From Ephemerocybe angulata (Eukaryota; Basidiomycota; Agaricomycetes; Agaricales; Psathyrellaceae): 64,000 nucleotides of DNA. Under the pieces are notes generated by a model that was given only the letters and a program-made list of their open reading frames with translations, searched no databases and was not told the origin of the DNA. The first letter of the stretch is position 1. Each line of letters begins with the position of its first letter. Both the position numbers and the translations under genes were made by a program. The stretch is taken from assembly GCA_013368325.1 (NCBI GenBank), contig JAACJK010000221.1, positions 434,001 to 498,000 of the forward strand, in the 5' to 3' direction. This document shows, in pieces, positions 1 to 10,045 of the stretch.

Positions 1-470
1 GATGCATGTACCTCAGGGTATGAAACAAGCTCTAGGCCCGTTAGAATGGGCTCTCTGGAGGGCAGCGTGTCGAAGTTTACGATAGCGTCAAACACGGCCT
101 GCGCGATGTCCTCGACTGCGCCAAGGGGCACACGGCCCGTCGGAAGCGTGTTTTGGATTGCGTTGAAGTAGCCGTAGTTCCTCGCCAGGTTCTCTACAGG
201 TTTTATTCGCATTCAATCCCAACACCCTAAAATGTGGACACGAGACTTACCGACGAACCAAGTAGGGCGGAGCGCGACGTAATTGAGGCCTTGCTTGTCA
301 AGGTAGGTATGCACCTTCCCCATCCCGATGCGCTCAGGGCCCTTATCCGTCCTCTTATTGATAGCGCTGAGCAGAATAGGGCGCTTAACGCCCTTTCGCA
401 CCGGCCCGGAGGAGCTTCACCGGTGCGAGACCGGTTTGGCTGGCGCCGTCAGTAATGAGGGTGCTTATGG
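1..470 (-). pseudogene. Decayed NmrA/EasG-like NAD(P)-dependent reductase
   Basis: On the minus strand the sequence reads as the C-terminal half of an NmrA-type atypical short-chain reductase, the family of the festuclavine/agroclavine dehydrogenase EasG. Visible landmarks are LLSAINKRTDKG, a helix with NYVALRPTWFVENLARNY, and GRVPLGAVEDIAQAVFDAI followed by ILTGLELVSY. A good 57-nt intron (about 194-250, GTAAGT...TAG) restores WFV|ENLAR. Upstream, a relic of the Rossmann N-terminus (TLITDGASQTGLAPVKLLRAG, about 412-470) sits almost directly against the C-terminal part, in another frame. Roughly 90 residues of the middle of the domain are missing, and the usual GG of the nucleotide-binding loop is replaced. 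It therefore looks like an internally deleted pseudogene. The 3' end lies outside the window, and nothing around it suggests an alkaloid cluster. Confidence 0.7.
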
Positions 471-990
471 CTTTAAGTGTGTCGATTGGAGGTTAGAGAG
501 GCATGGAGTTGTGTAAAGCGAGGTCGAGGATTGGAATGGGGAGATTGGATGTCGTTGGGATTCGGGGCGACGGTTGGTCCTGCCAGTGGGGCTAGCGCGA
601 ATTTTGCTGTTGAACTCGATGCATGGTGTTAATTCAGCATAGTTGGCTCAATGGGCCGCGTTCAGTGTGAGATGCAGTAGCCAAAGACTGGGGAGAGAGC
701 GTGTTTCGAAGAAGGAGACGACACTGGGTGAATGGAAAGGAAAAGAGAGAGCGGTGCAGGCGACCGACGCCGACCTGATTGGCTGCCTGAAAGTTGGACC
801 TGTCGCCGGAGCGCCGAAGTTATCAAGAAACGCCACGAGCTAAAAGAGGTTAGATTTTCCACCACAGGTCCCACGAAAGCTGTCATGGAATAGTAACGCA
901 GAGCACCCCAGTGGTTTCGACCCCAACCGCCTCCACCCCCCACACGCACACTCGAACTCAACCTTACCCTCGCCACTCACCCCATCACCC
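471..990. other. Intergenic stretch, no gene seen
   Basis: About 520 bases between the reductase relic and the small gene at 991. Only short chance reading frames are present. The last 60 bases before 991 are C/T-rich, as is common just upstream of basidiomycete start codons. Confidence 0.4.
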
Positions 991-1317
991 ATGTCTGTAA
1001 ATCCAACGAAGCTGAAGGCCAAGAAAGCCAACTCCCTCTCTAAAATAGCCGCCACTTGGTTTTCGTTCAACCGTGACCGTCGTTCATCCTGTTCGAATAC
1101 CGATTCTCCATCCTGCGTCGTCATACCGGAAGAAGTGATTCAATCGACAGTAGCCGCCCATGCTAGTATTGTCCGCTTTCTGGCCTCAGCTGAACTCGCC
1201 CACGAAGTGGCGCTGAGCTCGTACTATCTCTCCAACGACAAGCTGCGACGCTTCGTGCAGTACTATGAAGACACAGAGCAGCTAGAGCAGGCTGAACAAC
1301 TGAAGCAGCTCATCTGA
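991..1317 (+). CDS. Small hypothetical protein, 108 aa
   Basis: Single-exon frame starting at an ATG that follows a pyrimidine-rich leader, as usual for this genome. The protein is basic at the N-terminus (KLKAKKANSLSKIAATW), has a short Ser/Cys-rich middle, and ends in a strongly helical segment rich in Ala, Glu, Leu and Gln (EDTEQLEQAEQLKQLI) that could form a coiled coil. No signal peptide or membrane segment is seen. I do not recognise a family. Codon use is C/G-rich in third positions like the clear genes nearby, which is the main reason to think it is real. A short non-coding frame remains possible. Confidence 0.5.
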   Translation: MSVNPTKLKAKKANSLSKIAATWFSFNRDRRSSCSNTDSPSCVVIPEEVIQSTVAAHASIVRFLASAELAHEVALSSYYLSNDKLRRFVQYYEDTEQLEQAEQLKQLI

Positions 1318-1619
1318 CTTGGTTAGTCCGAGTCGTCCATTCCTCTACGGTCTTCCTCTGCTGACGACCCGGTAGATTATGTTTCTCCTCTCAAGCGAGC
1401 GTTAACGCCCTGCTCTTCACGAGGGCCCACTGCCAGCGGCGAGCGGGGGTGGCGCCGGAGCCGTCAGAAGCAAACAACGACAAAGGGCGCCAATGCACAA
1501 CTTAGGGGCTTGCCTGGCGCCTATTTTCTTATCTAACCTTATTCGAAGTCTCAGTCATTCAGTACCAGCAATGCATATGTGATTTAACTGCAATACCAAG
1601 CTCTACATCTAGAGCTCTA

Positions 1620-1835
1620 GTCCATACGATCGGTCGGAGTATAGCAGTACTTGAAATTCATCCACTCCCCACAGTTATCGTAGGAGCTTCCCTGTTAGGA
1701 GGGCACTATGGCTCCCTTTAGCTATATCTGCCAACTATATGAGAGGGAGGACAGTATCAATGGACTACAAGTTCATATTGATAGACCCGGTGCCGGGAGT
1801 ATAGCAATAATTGAAGTCCTTGCGCGATCCACAGC
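1620..1835 (-). pseudogene. Two short relic copies of the cysteine-rich C-terminus
   Basis: Downstream of the small secreted gene, two minus-strand segments resemble its C-terminal motif and each other: KDFNYCYTPGTGSI (about 1787-1835) and EWMNFKYCYTPTDR (about 1625-1680). The DNA of the two is alike around the codons for FxYCYTP. Neither has a start, leader or convincing splice sites, so they look like decaying partial duplicates or exons that lost their context. Confidence 0.35.
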
Positions 1836-1853
1836 TGCGAAAAAGTTACAGTC

Positions 1854-2191
1854 TCATCCTCCCCTATCGCAGAACTTGACATTCTGCGTGGCGTAAACGC
1901 ACAGAGTGTTCGGAGCGTCGATGCACTTTGGCGGGCCACTGTAATCGCTACAGTCGTAGCACGTAGAGCCTGCTACTTGGCGGCACCAGCTGACATAGAA
2001 ATCCCGGGGGAGAAGTACTGCTCTCAAGGAGAATTCGTTGTTTGTGACACCCTAGAGTCGCAGTAAGATCCAGCAGTAAACGACTCAAGGGATAAAGCGG
2101 AGTCGAAGCTTACCGGTCCTGGGCTTGGTACTGCAGCCACAATGGCCGCAAAAGTGGTCAAGGAGGCGAAGAATAGAACTGTAAACTGCAT
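1854..2191 (-). CDS. Small secreted cysteine-rich protein, about 91 aa
   Basis: Two exons, 2114-2191 and 1854-2051, joined by a 62-nt intron (GTAAGC...CTCTAG) that keeps phase exactly. Exon 1 encodes a signal peptide (MQFTVLFFASLTTFAAIVAA, then VPSPGP). Exon 2 encodes about 65 residues with six cysteines: SWCRQVAG, TCYDCSDYSG, PKCIDAP, LCVYATQ and KFCDRGG, then a stop. Size, leader and cysteine number fit the broad class of small secreted proteins that fungi use at the host or competitor interface. No specific family is recognised and no function is claimed. Downstream on the same strand are two short look-alikes of the C-terminal motif (see 1620-1835), suggesting local duplication. The coincidence of clean splice sites, leader and cysteine-rich exon makes the model fairly convincing. 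Confidence 0.6.
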
Positions 2192-3464
2192 GTCGAGGTG
2201 CTTGCTATGCTGTTGAGGGTTCAGTGCTTCAGGTATGGTGCCTTTAAATGTCACAAATTCCAAAGCCAACACGGTTAGCTAGACCACCTTGAGGTGGCTG
2301 TAGCTAAGCGCTTCATCCGAGATTCTGAAACAACTAGACGTGGTTCTACACACTATCAGGACCTACATTACCTCAATTCAACTCGACCCGGGCGTGCATT
2401 TTTTGCGAGAATTATGATGTGTGCAACTGCTGCTCATCCGACACAACTCTAAATCCTGGAGGCTGAAAGCATTGTGACGTTACGAACTGATTATCCTACA
2501 CATACTTACATGACTACCCGAACGTAATTTTTTCGTGGATAATAGGACTAGGCTTACCATATCCATGATCCTACGGAAGGGAGGAGCCGGTTTCAAGTCA
2601 TCATGACCAGGGTTCTCCCCCTTAGTATCATTGTGCGATTAAAGTACCTCTGGACGAAAAATGGGGGTGATCGTAATGTCTAGCTTGGGACACACACCTG
2701 GTCCGCAGACAAAGACCTAGCCGCATCCTGACCGCGTTGCTGTGCCCCTCATGGCAACATGGAAACCTAGGAGTGGAAGCGATCTCCGGACGTCTGCAGC
2801 CTGCTCGTCAGCCACCGCGTATCAATATGCCCCGACCAATCAGCATGCAGAACTCCGGGCGTCTATCATGGAAGTATCATCGACCGGGACGCATAAGTCG
2901 AGCCTTTCCCTACCAGCGATTGATTCTCCTCTCCTCCAGATGGTCTGTACACAGTTAGGACCGATCGCTTAAAGATAAGATGTAGTCGTCCTCACGCGGG
3001 AAGACAGAGCCTAGGGGGAGGGAGGATACATTAAGGGTTTAAGCTGCATGGGCGATAAATATACATATCGAGAGTGTACCAGGAATCAAAACAGTGGGCG
3101 ATGGGGAAGGTCAAAGATGTAAAAAGACACATTAGACGTGACCAGCCAGATGGCTATGCAAAAAGTCCCTGGTGTCGCTAGGACGGGGCTGGTCGCGACG
3201 GAAGTCATAAATATCGTAAGGAAGAGCATGAGATTGATGTTGTATGATGGGTATGTCATGGGTTGCAGTGAGGGAGAGAGAGAGAGCGTTGGGTAGGCGA
3301 TGGTTGGATGACTGGATGCACGAAGATTGTTGAGGGGAGAGATGTAGAATGAGTCATAATGAGGGAATGAGGGGGGCCACACGGAGTCCGAACAGGCCAC
3401 GGTTGGTCACAGAATCGGAGGGTCGTCAGCTTGGTTATCGGCGGACAAAGTCAGCCTCTGCGGC
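2192..3464. other. Intergenic stretch, no gene seen
   Basis: About 1.27 kb between the secreted-protein gene and RAD6. Reading frames here are short, lack family motifs and overlap one another. The part nearest 2191 should hold the promoter of the secreted gene, and the part nearest 3464 the 3' end of RAD6. Confidence 0.4.
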
Positions 3465-4040
3465 CTACGCAGACGGGCTGTTCGTGCTCGACCCTTCGCC
3501 TTCATCGATCCTCTCGTCCGAATCCAGCCAACTCTCCTCCACTGTCGCCTTGACTCTCCGGACGTACTCCTTCATGTTTTCGCGATAAAGCTGAGCAGCT
3601 TCGGCGTTTGCGGGAGAGTTGGGATTTGGGTCGTGTAGGAGACTTTGTATGCTTGTGAGGATCGCCGCTACATCGTATGTTGGCGACCATCTGTTCTGCA
3701 GGATGTCGAGACACAGCTCCCCATTGCTGTACACGTTAGGGTGGAACATCCGGGATAGGAACTTGACTGTCGGTGGTTTGTTGGGGTAAGATTCGTCGAA
3801 TGTGAGTGTTAGCTTGAAAGTCCCATCTTCGAAAGGAGTGTCGGCTAGTGGTCGTAAGGGTAATCAGTCCATGGTCGCTTGAATGGGATGATCGGCGGTG
3901 AAATAGATAGCCAGTTGAAAGACGCACCTGGTCCAAAGATGACAGCGTTCCATAACATGATATTGTCGGGGCATGGGCTACCAGAGACACCGCCTGGTGG
4001 GTCGGTAGAGAGCCGCTTGAAGTCACGAATCAATCGTCTT
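3465..4040 (-). CDS. RAD6: Ubiquitin-conjugating enzyme E2 RAD6/UBC2 (first exon unresolved)
   Basis: An E2 enzyme that accepts ubiquitin from E1 on a catalytic cysteine. With partner E3 ligases it modifies histone H2B, PCNA and N-degron substrates. Two exons are clear: 3928-4040, beginning [17 protein letters not shown], and 3465-3844, separated by an 83-nt intron (GTGCGT...CTAG) inside [14 protein letters not shown]. The active-site motif is intact ([14 protein letters not shown]), as are the UBC-fold HPN (FHPNV) and the C-terminal [13 protein letters not shown]. After the core, an acidic Ser/Glu-rich tail of about 17 residues is typical of fungal RAD6. The intron acceptor at 4041-4046 implies a tiny upstream exon ending with two bases of a codon. 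I could not find an unambiguous ATG exon for it. Confidence 0.9.
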
Positions 4041-5047
4041 CTGCAGGTGGTGGACTGGATTGATTATGAGCCTCAAATTGGCTCGCTAATGCTGGAATCA
4101 AGACTAACCATGACTATAAGTTCTGATGTAGTTGGTATATGCAAGCACAAGTCGTATGAGGGGCTCTATGAGAGTCGAAGGCCGATGGTGCGGACGAGAT
4201 CGTAGTGGTTCGAGTACAATGAGTACAATTCAGGACCCTTGCCCAAATTGGTCGCGCTATTTGTCGGTATTGAGTTTCAACGACAAAAGCCTCTGAGTCA
4301 GCATCCGAGTCATCCCACTTCCGAGTCTTCGGGATTGACCATCACTATGCCTATCCCCTATCCCTATCGTTGGGATCGTAAGGGTAAATCCTATGGCTAA
4401 GGCCTCGACAAGTTCTGTCGACTTAGGTGCCCTAGGCTATCGTTATACCCTGTGGTGCTGTCCACTGCTACAAGGAGGAGGGCATTACCTGTCAGGCCAC
4501 AGTCATCTGAAGCTGAAGTAGACGGTTCGTCGCGAGCTGATGGCAGTCCTGTCGCATCTGGGGAGAAGGAAGGCGCATCGAAGCCAGGGAAGCGAAGGAA
4601 AGCTCTGATTCCCTACTTATGCGTGGCAAGCTGACTAGTGGAATGTACGAACTCCCAGATCCTTGCTATCGATACATATACCTTTTCGACTGGCCGTTGG
4701 ACGTCGGGCATCTACTTCCCACATCCCACAATTCGACCTCTTAAGTTGAATTCGCCAACAATGCGATCATCGAGGGGTGCTCTACAGTGAGAAAACATGG
4801 AATTTGCTTCCTGGACACCATTATGATTTAAGGAGCTGCGCATTCTGCGAACAATGAGGGAGCCAATCCCCTTGTGACTTTTCTACCTGCAGTAAGGCTT
4901 TGGTAAGGCTGACTGAAATTGAATTTTCGGAACCGCCTTCATCGCTTTTACGCAACGCCATGACGTTACGAAGGTTTTTTTAGGCCAGTGTCGAAGGATA
5001 TCTTATAAAGAGCCTACAAAGTTTACTGCGATATATTTACAACTACC
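4041..5047. other. RAD6 / aldo-keto reductase divergent intergenic region
   Basis: About 1 kb that must contain the start of RAD6 (minus) and the promoter of the reductase (plus). No other gene motif is seen. Confidence 0.4.
5004..5010 (+). promoter_or_regulatory. TATA-like element of the aldo/keto reductase gene
   Basis: The heptamer TATAAAG lies about 40 bases before the ATG at 5048, a plausible core promoter with a short leader. Confidence 0.4.
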
Positions 5048-6311
5048 ATGCCCACTACACTCACAATTAACTCGACTGTTCGCTTGTCCTCAGGTACGCA
5101 CCCTACTCTCACTTCCCCACTGGCAGCCGATGATCGATGGTGCCGCGGGCCCTTGTTCACTGCTAATCATAAGCAGGCCATCTCCTGCCCCTTTTGGGCT
5201 TTGGTGTCTTTCAAAACACGAAGGAAGCTAGAGAAAGCGTACTCGAGGCCCTCTGCGCTGGGTACAGACATGTGGACTCTGCAAAGATGTATCTTAACGA
5301 AGCCGACATCGGGGATGTCGTCAGAGAAATCGGTATCCCGCGAGAGGAAGTCTTCATCAGTGAGTGGATCCTCAATACGATACAGTTTTAGTGAACTATG
5401 CTAAGAAGGTCTACAGCTAGCAAGATAAGGTCTATGCTCCACGGGTATGAGAGCACGCTCAAAGCTGTTGACGAGTCTCTGGAGGAGTTCAAGTTCGGTA
5501 TGTCTTCTCACTTCCCTCTGCAAACACTCTCTTATCAGCACGATTGTAAAATTAGATTATATTGATCTCTACCTTATCCACGACCCGTTGTCAGGAAAGG
5601 AGAAACGTCTGGAAACGTACAAAGCGCTCTTGGAGGCCAAAGCGACCGGAAAGGTTCGTTCCATTGGTGTTTCTAACTAGTATGTTATATACCTTGCTTA
5701 TGTTCATCATTCCAATAACTGACTGAACCATCCTAGCGGTGTTCACCACATTGAGGAAATAATAGAGGCTGGATACGAGAAGCCCTCTGTCAACCAGATC
5801 GAGGTAGAGTGATCTTCTGGTACGATTCGCCCGAGTCTGACCACAGTACTCATCACCCGCCCCTAGCTGCACCCGCTCAACCAGCAGAGGCCCATTGTCA
5901 AGTACTGCCAAGAGAACGGAATCGTTGTCGAAGCATATTGTCCCATAAGGCGGGGTAAAATGGACTTCCCCGTTATTCATGAGATCGCGGCCAAGGTGCG
6001 CCTCTTAGTACGCCGGAGTCAAACTGCAGCTAACCCGGTTTATAGTATGAACGTGAACCAGCACAGATTCTCATTCGTTGGTCGCTCCAGAAAGAGTAAA
6101 TAGGACATATATTGACCCGCGAAGTGACGATTGCTGACCTCGTTCACACGACAGATTCGTTCCTCTGCCCAAGAGTACCACTGCTTCCCGAGTTAGGTCC
6201 AACGCAGACATATATAACTTCGAGATATCTAGGGAGGATATGGAGAGGCTTGATTCCCTGGATCAGGGTAAAGATGGCTCGGTTAGCTGGAACCCCGTCG
6301 ACTCGGAGTAA
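5048..6311 (+). CDS. Aldo/keto reductase, 278 aa, eight exons
   Basis: NAD(P)H-dependent reductase of carbonyl compounds with a TIM-barrel fold. Exons: 5048-5093, 5177-5359, 5417-5497, 5556-5679, 5737-5803, 5867-5995, 6046-6095 and 6155-6311, all with GT...AG introns of 49-83 nt and consistent phase. The catalytic tetrad is visible: Asp and Tyr in GYRHVDSAKMYLNEADIG, Lys in VFITSKIRS and His in LYLIHDP. Other landmarks are GFGVFQNT near the N-terminus, SIGVSNYGVHHIEE, SVNQIELHPLNQQ, and the cofactor-binding loop VPLPKSTTASRVRSNADIY near the C-terminus. Length matches single-domain fungal AKRs. There is no signal peptide, so it should be cytosolic. The substrate cannot be inferred; nothing nearby forms a clear pathway with it. 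Confidence 0.9.
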
Positions 6312-7406
6312 TAGTAACTTGATATGGCGATGGCGGAACGAGGTCCAGGGTGCGTTCCCAGGTTCGCAGGCGATCCCTTTGAAGCAGTCCATGTTGGTGT
6401 CACTGCCACGTAGGGAAATGTGAAGCTGGTACTTCATGAATGCAAGATTCTTTTCGATGCGGGACCGAGAGACCGAGAGCGGGAAGGAGCTGTACATAGG
6501 GTGGCAACATCTTATCTAATCGTTCAGGTTCACACCCGTGGGGAGATTCAAAACCGCGGCCCTATGATCTACTCTACCCTTGTTCCCCGCCCCACCGTTC
6601 TCTCAAGTTTCTCTACTCTAGGATGCGTTCCAGTTCTCACCTGGACATGCACCTCAATATCGTTTCAAACAATTCTAGTCAGGCTATGTCAGAAGGCAAG
6701 GCTTGACTGGCGCTATGTACGCCGTGCTCCAGGTTCACAAACCGCATTCGCGACGTCAACTGTGCGCAAAACGGCCATCCAAAGTAACCCTCTATGGATG
6801 GCACCATAGCTCTTCCAGGCACCGGAATATGCTGCTGAATAGCTCTCCAGGATCTCTGACTCTTTTCGACCGGAGCGAGGTCATTCCAGCTCGCCACCAG
6901 CCTAGGCACCTTAGGACCATGCCACCTGTCACCACGCACCACGTAGCCTCCCCTCAGTCTAGGCACAATTAATACTGAAATCCGGAAGGCCCATAGGTTT
7001 CATAAAGGCTGTGAGCAACAATCTTCCGCCATTTCGTGAAGGTTCACCGGCCATTCACCAATGATCCGTCCCAACATTTGACCCTGGCTGTGGGCGCTTA
7101 ATTTACGAGCATAGACTTTAAGGTACCATCGATGAACTCCGTCATTCCAGTCAATTTATCTGACTAGCCCAGTGCACCGACCTGGTCTCGCTCCATCTAA
7201 GGCCCAAGATATCCTTATTTGACCAACTGTATCGGTATGCGCCCTGCCTAGAACGTCTCCGTCAACCCCCAGATATGTCTGTGCCGCACAGGTGAAAGGG
7301 ATAAGTAGAGCAGAGGGAAGCGATTTTTAGCTGACCAAAAATCAAGCACAACTCACTAATCACCACAACCAACTACCAATCCCAACCCCCAACACGACTC
7401 AAACTA
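6312..7406. other. Intergenic stretch, no gene seen
   Basis: About 1.1 kb between the reductase and the 411-aa protein gene. Overlapping short frames on both strands show no motif or splice pattern that I can support. Confidence 0.4.
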
Positions 7407-8975
7407 ATGTCGAGCACCATACAAACCGCCACAAACTACCAAATTCAGTCTCCGTACCGCGAGACAGGGGGCGTCTTGCAGATTCTCAGCGGCACCGCTG
7501 GGCGTGTGGGCCTTGGGAGAGATACGAAGGATGACTTACAGCAGGTGCGTATCTTTGGGTTGGGCATGTTCTTCATTAGCTGAACGACTTTCCTGGGGGC
7601 GCCGTCCAGTGGGTTCTTTGGGCGTCCGATACAACAAGTGGATACAGGATCGAGAACTACAAATTCGACACGTTTTATGTGACTGTACCGACTGCTGGGA
7701 CGAATGCATCGCTGCAAATCTCCCAGCAACCAAGGGACTGGTACTTTATGGAGACAACTGCACCTTACTTCAAGTGTGTTATCATGCTCGTTGTGCAACC
7801 ACAGTACTAACGTTGACGTATCCTAGCATCTGCGAGGACCCAGCATGTTCGCTCGTTTGGGTACCCCTATCCCGACTATCATCTACAGCAGCAGACAGTA
7901 ACGATGTACGTATCTCCGTTCCAAATCCCACCTTCAATGACTGCAATTAATGTCAACCAGATATACGTCGTACAATCAACGGGCGCAGACTACGAGCAGT
8001 GGGTTGTCGCTCTTGCAGGATCATCTATTTCCGACCCGCAGGGCAACACCACTGCATCTACATCGACGGCTGGCACGATAACCCAAACCTTGACATCACA
8101 GCCGCTTTCCACCTACACCCAAACCGCAACATCCACGCGCCCGTACCCTCCTCCGACCTCGAGCCCCGTGTCCGACAAAAACTTGGAGGTCGTTCAACAG
8201 GACTGCCAGCCCTGCGGCAAGACCAAATGTACATTCTCCCCTTCAGTAAGCATCTCCAGGCCATCATCATTTGCCCCATCGGTTTATTCTTGACCTCGCG
8301 GGTTCCGTTATACAGGGTGATTCCTCGACGCAGTCTTACAGCGTCCTCATCGGACAGGCAATAGCGAACTGTGACTCGGGCAGTCAAGAGTCAACAGTGA
8401 CGAAGTTGGGAGGATCGTTCGAACTCGAGCGGTCGTTCACTGTCGAGACGACCTCTGGCGCGGGGCTGGGAACTCTCGGTCCGAGCATCTCACTGTCGAC
8501 GACCCTTGGCAATACCGATTCACGAAAGATCTCGTTGACTCAAGAAACAGAAGTGACCATTAGGCCTGGACAAATTGTAAGTGGGACTCCTTTTCGCCGC
8601 ATGTAACGCCGTCGCGGACTTTCCTTTCTCAAAATGTAGGGAGCGCTTGTCGCAAATGTTAGCTACATCAAACAGCCAGGGGATATGAAAGTGGACACCA
8701 AGTGAGTCATTCACGCTTCGTTTCCCTGTGCAATTGGCTTTCTTACCGCATTCCGTAGGACACTCTCGTTCCTATCAATCCAACCGGAGTACGTCATACA
8801 GATGTCAGTCGTCTACACCGACTGCAACTCCAAGCTCGAAGCCTTCACTATTCCCAAGGCACCGGAGTGCAGCAAGAAGAAGAAAAACGACGCGCGCCTA
8901 GGACGACCCAAAGTGAACCATCTTACTCTCACTGTCGCCGTGTTACTTGCTAGTTTTACGATCCCATGTTTCTGA
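7407..8975 (+). CDS. Unrecognised 411-aa protein with Ser/Thr linker and hydrophobic C-terminus
   Basis: Seven exons splice cleanly: 7407-7544, 7580-7773, 7827-7905, 7961-8245, 8316-8576, 8640-8701 and 8759-8975. The model gives 411 residues with no frame break. The N-terminal part (SPYRETGGVLQILSG, then GGAVQWVLWASDTTSGYRI) looks beta-rich and lacks a signal peptide. A Thr/Ser/Pro linker follows (about residues 175-225), with one CQPCGKTKC cluster. A second domain of alternating beta-like character follows (GSFELERSFTVETTSG, SISLSTTLGNT, ETEVTIRPGQIGALVANV). A short KKKK stretch precedes a hydrophobic tail of about 17 residues that could be a tail anchor. Alternation of polar Ser/Thr strands and a Gly/Ala-rich hairpin is reminiscent of beta-pore-forming folds; this is speculation from pattern only. 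I do not recognise the family. A partial copy lies at 18719-19010. Confidence 0.75.
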
Positions 8976-10045
8976 GTATTGCTTTGGTCACCATATCACG
9001 TAGAAAATCAGTTGCACGCCGCAATCTCAATCAGCATCCCTGTACCGTGCCATAGCCCAGTAGCGTACTGCACTTACAACTTAATTGTCATCGCACCCTT
9101 TCCCGAGCCAAGACGATTACCGCGAGACAGGCGACTTCAACGTCGTCGAAAGGATGAAGCCTTGAAGGATTTGGCGCAGCGATCTACTTTGAGGGCGACG
9201 CTTCGGAGAACCTAGCTTACAACGGACGCCGCTGACCTCTCGCTCTCGATTTTCCCAATACAGAGCGAGTCCGACCTGCTGTCAAACGAGGTTGCTGGGA
9301 ACAGAGGGATCGGTGATGCAAGTGAGTTTGTAATGCACGTCGCCCTGATGATTTACTGACCTCTTGCAGGGTATCCTACTCCTCACGTATCGCATCGCAA
9401 TCCCGTCGCCGCCGCTGCTCTTCATGATCAAGTCAGTGGTATAACAAAGCCTCCCGTCATGGAGCTGGGGTGTTTGTTCTAGGTGAGCGACCTTTCGATG
9501 CGTGTTCCCCGTGTTGAAAGCCCTATTACTCACTTCTCGCGGTGTTCTCCTCAGTCAGACCCAGTATCGGCGTTGCTCTTTAAATTGTTTCCGTGTTGAT
9601 CGATTGCCAGGGATCTCTTCTGGGCCTCTTTTACCAGCTCCATCTCCCCCCTCTTGTCTCTGTTCCCACATCTCGGTACCGTCGTGGTACACCGCTACCT
9701 CATTGCTCGTCTAGAATATCATTATCTACTAAAACACGTCGTCCGAACCATAACTAGTACACGCTGAAATACCAATCGCATCAATACCATCCACTCTGGC
9801 TCGCAAAGTTGCGCCAATCTTCGCTTGGAAGATAGCAATGAACGGTACGCCACTTCCTAAAATGGTCACCAACAGGAATGCCATGGCCAGGTCTGAGAAA
9901 GTGAAAATACAGCATCTGGAACCACCCAGGGACGTGATACCCTCTGGCCTTGCAACCCTCAAGAACCGCCTTCCTCCACCGCTTGCACGACGGCAGACAG
10001 CGTAATATGGGGCACTAAAGGTCGCGGTGTTAGCGAGTCCGTGAG
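8976..10045. other. Intergenic stretch with possible relic exons
   Basis: No intact gene is supported. On the plus strand near 9110-9150 a frame DYRETGDFNVV resembles the SPYRETGGVLQ region of the preceding gene and shares its taccgcgagacagg string. Around 9300-9480 there are intron-like signals (GTGAGT...CTTGCAG). This may be debris of a related gene. A 108-codon minus frame at 9729-10055 abuts the NACHT gene's stop, but I cannot link it. Confidence 0.3.
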
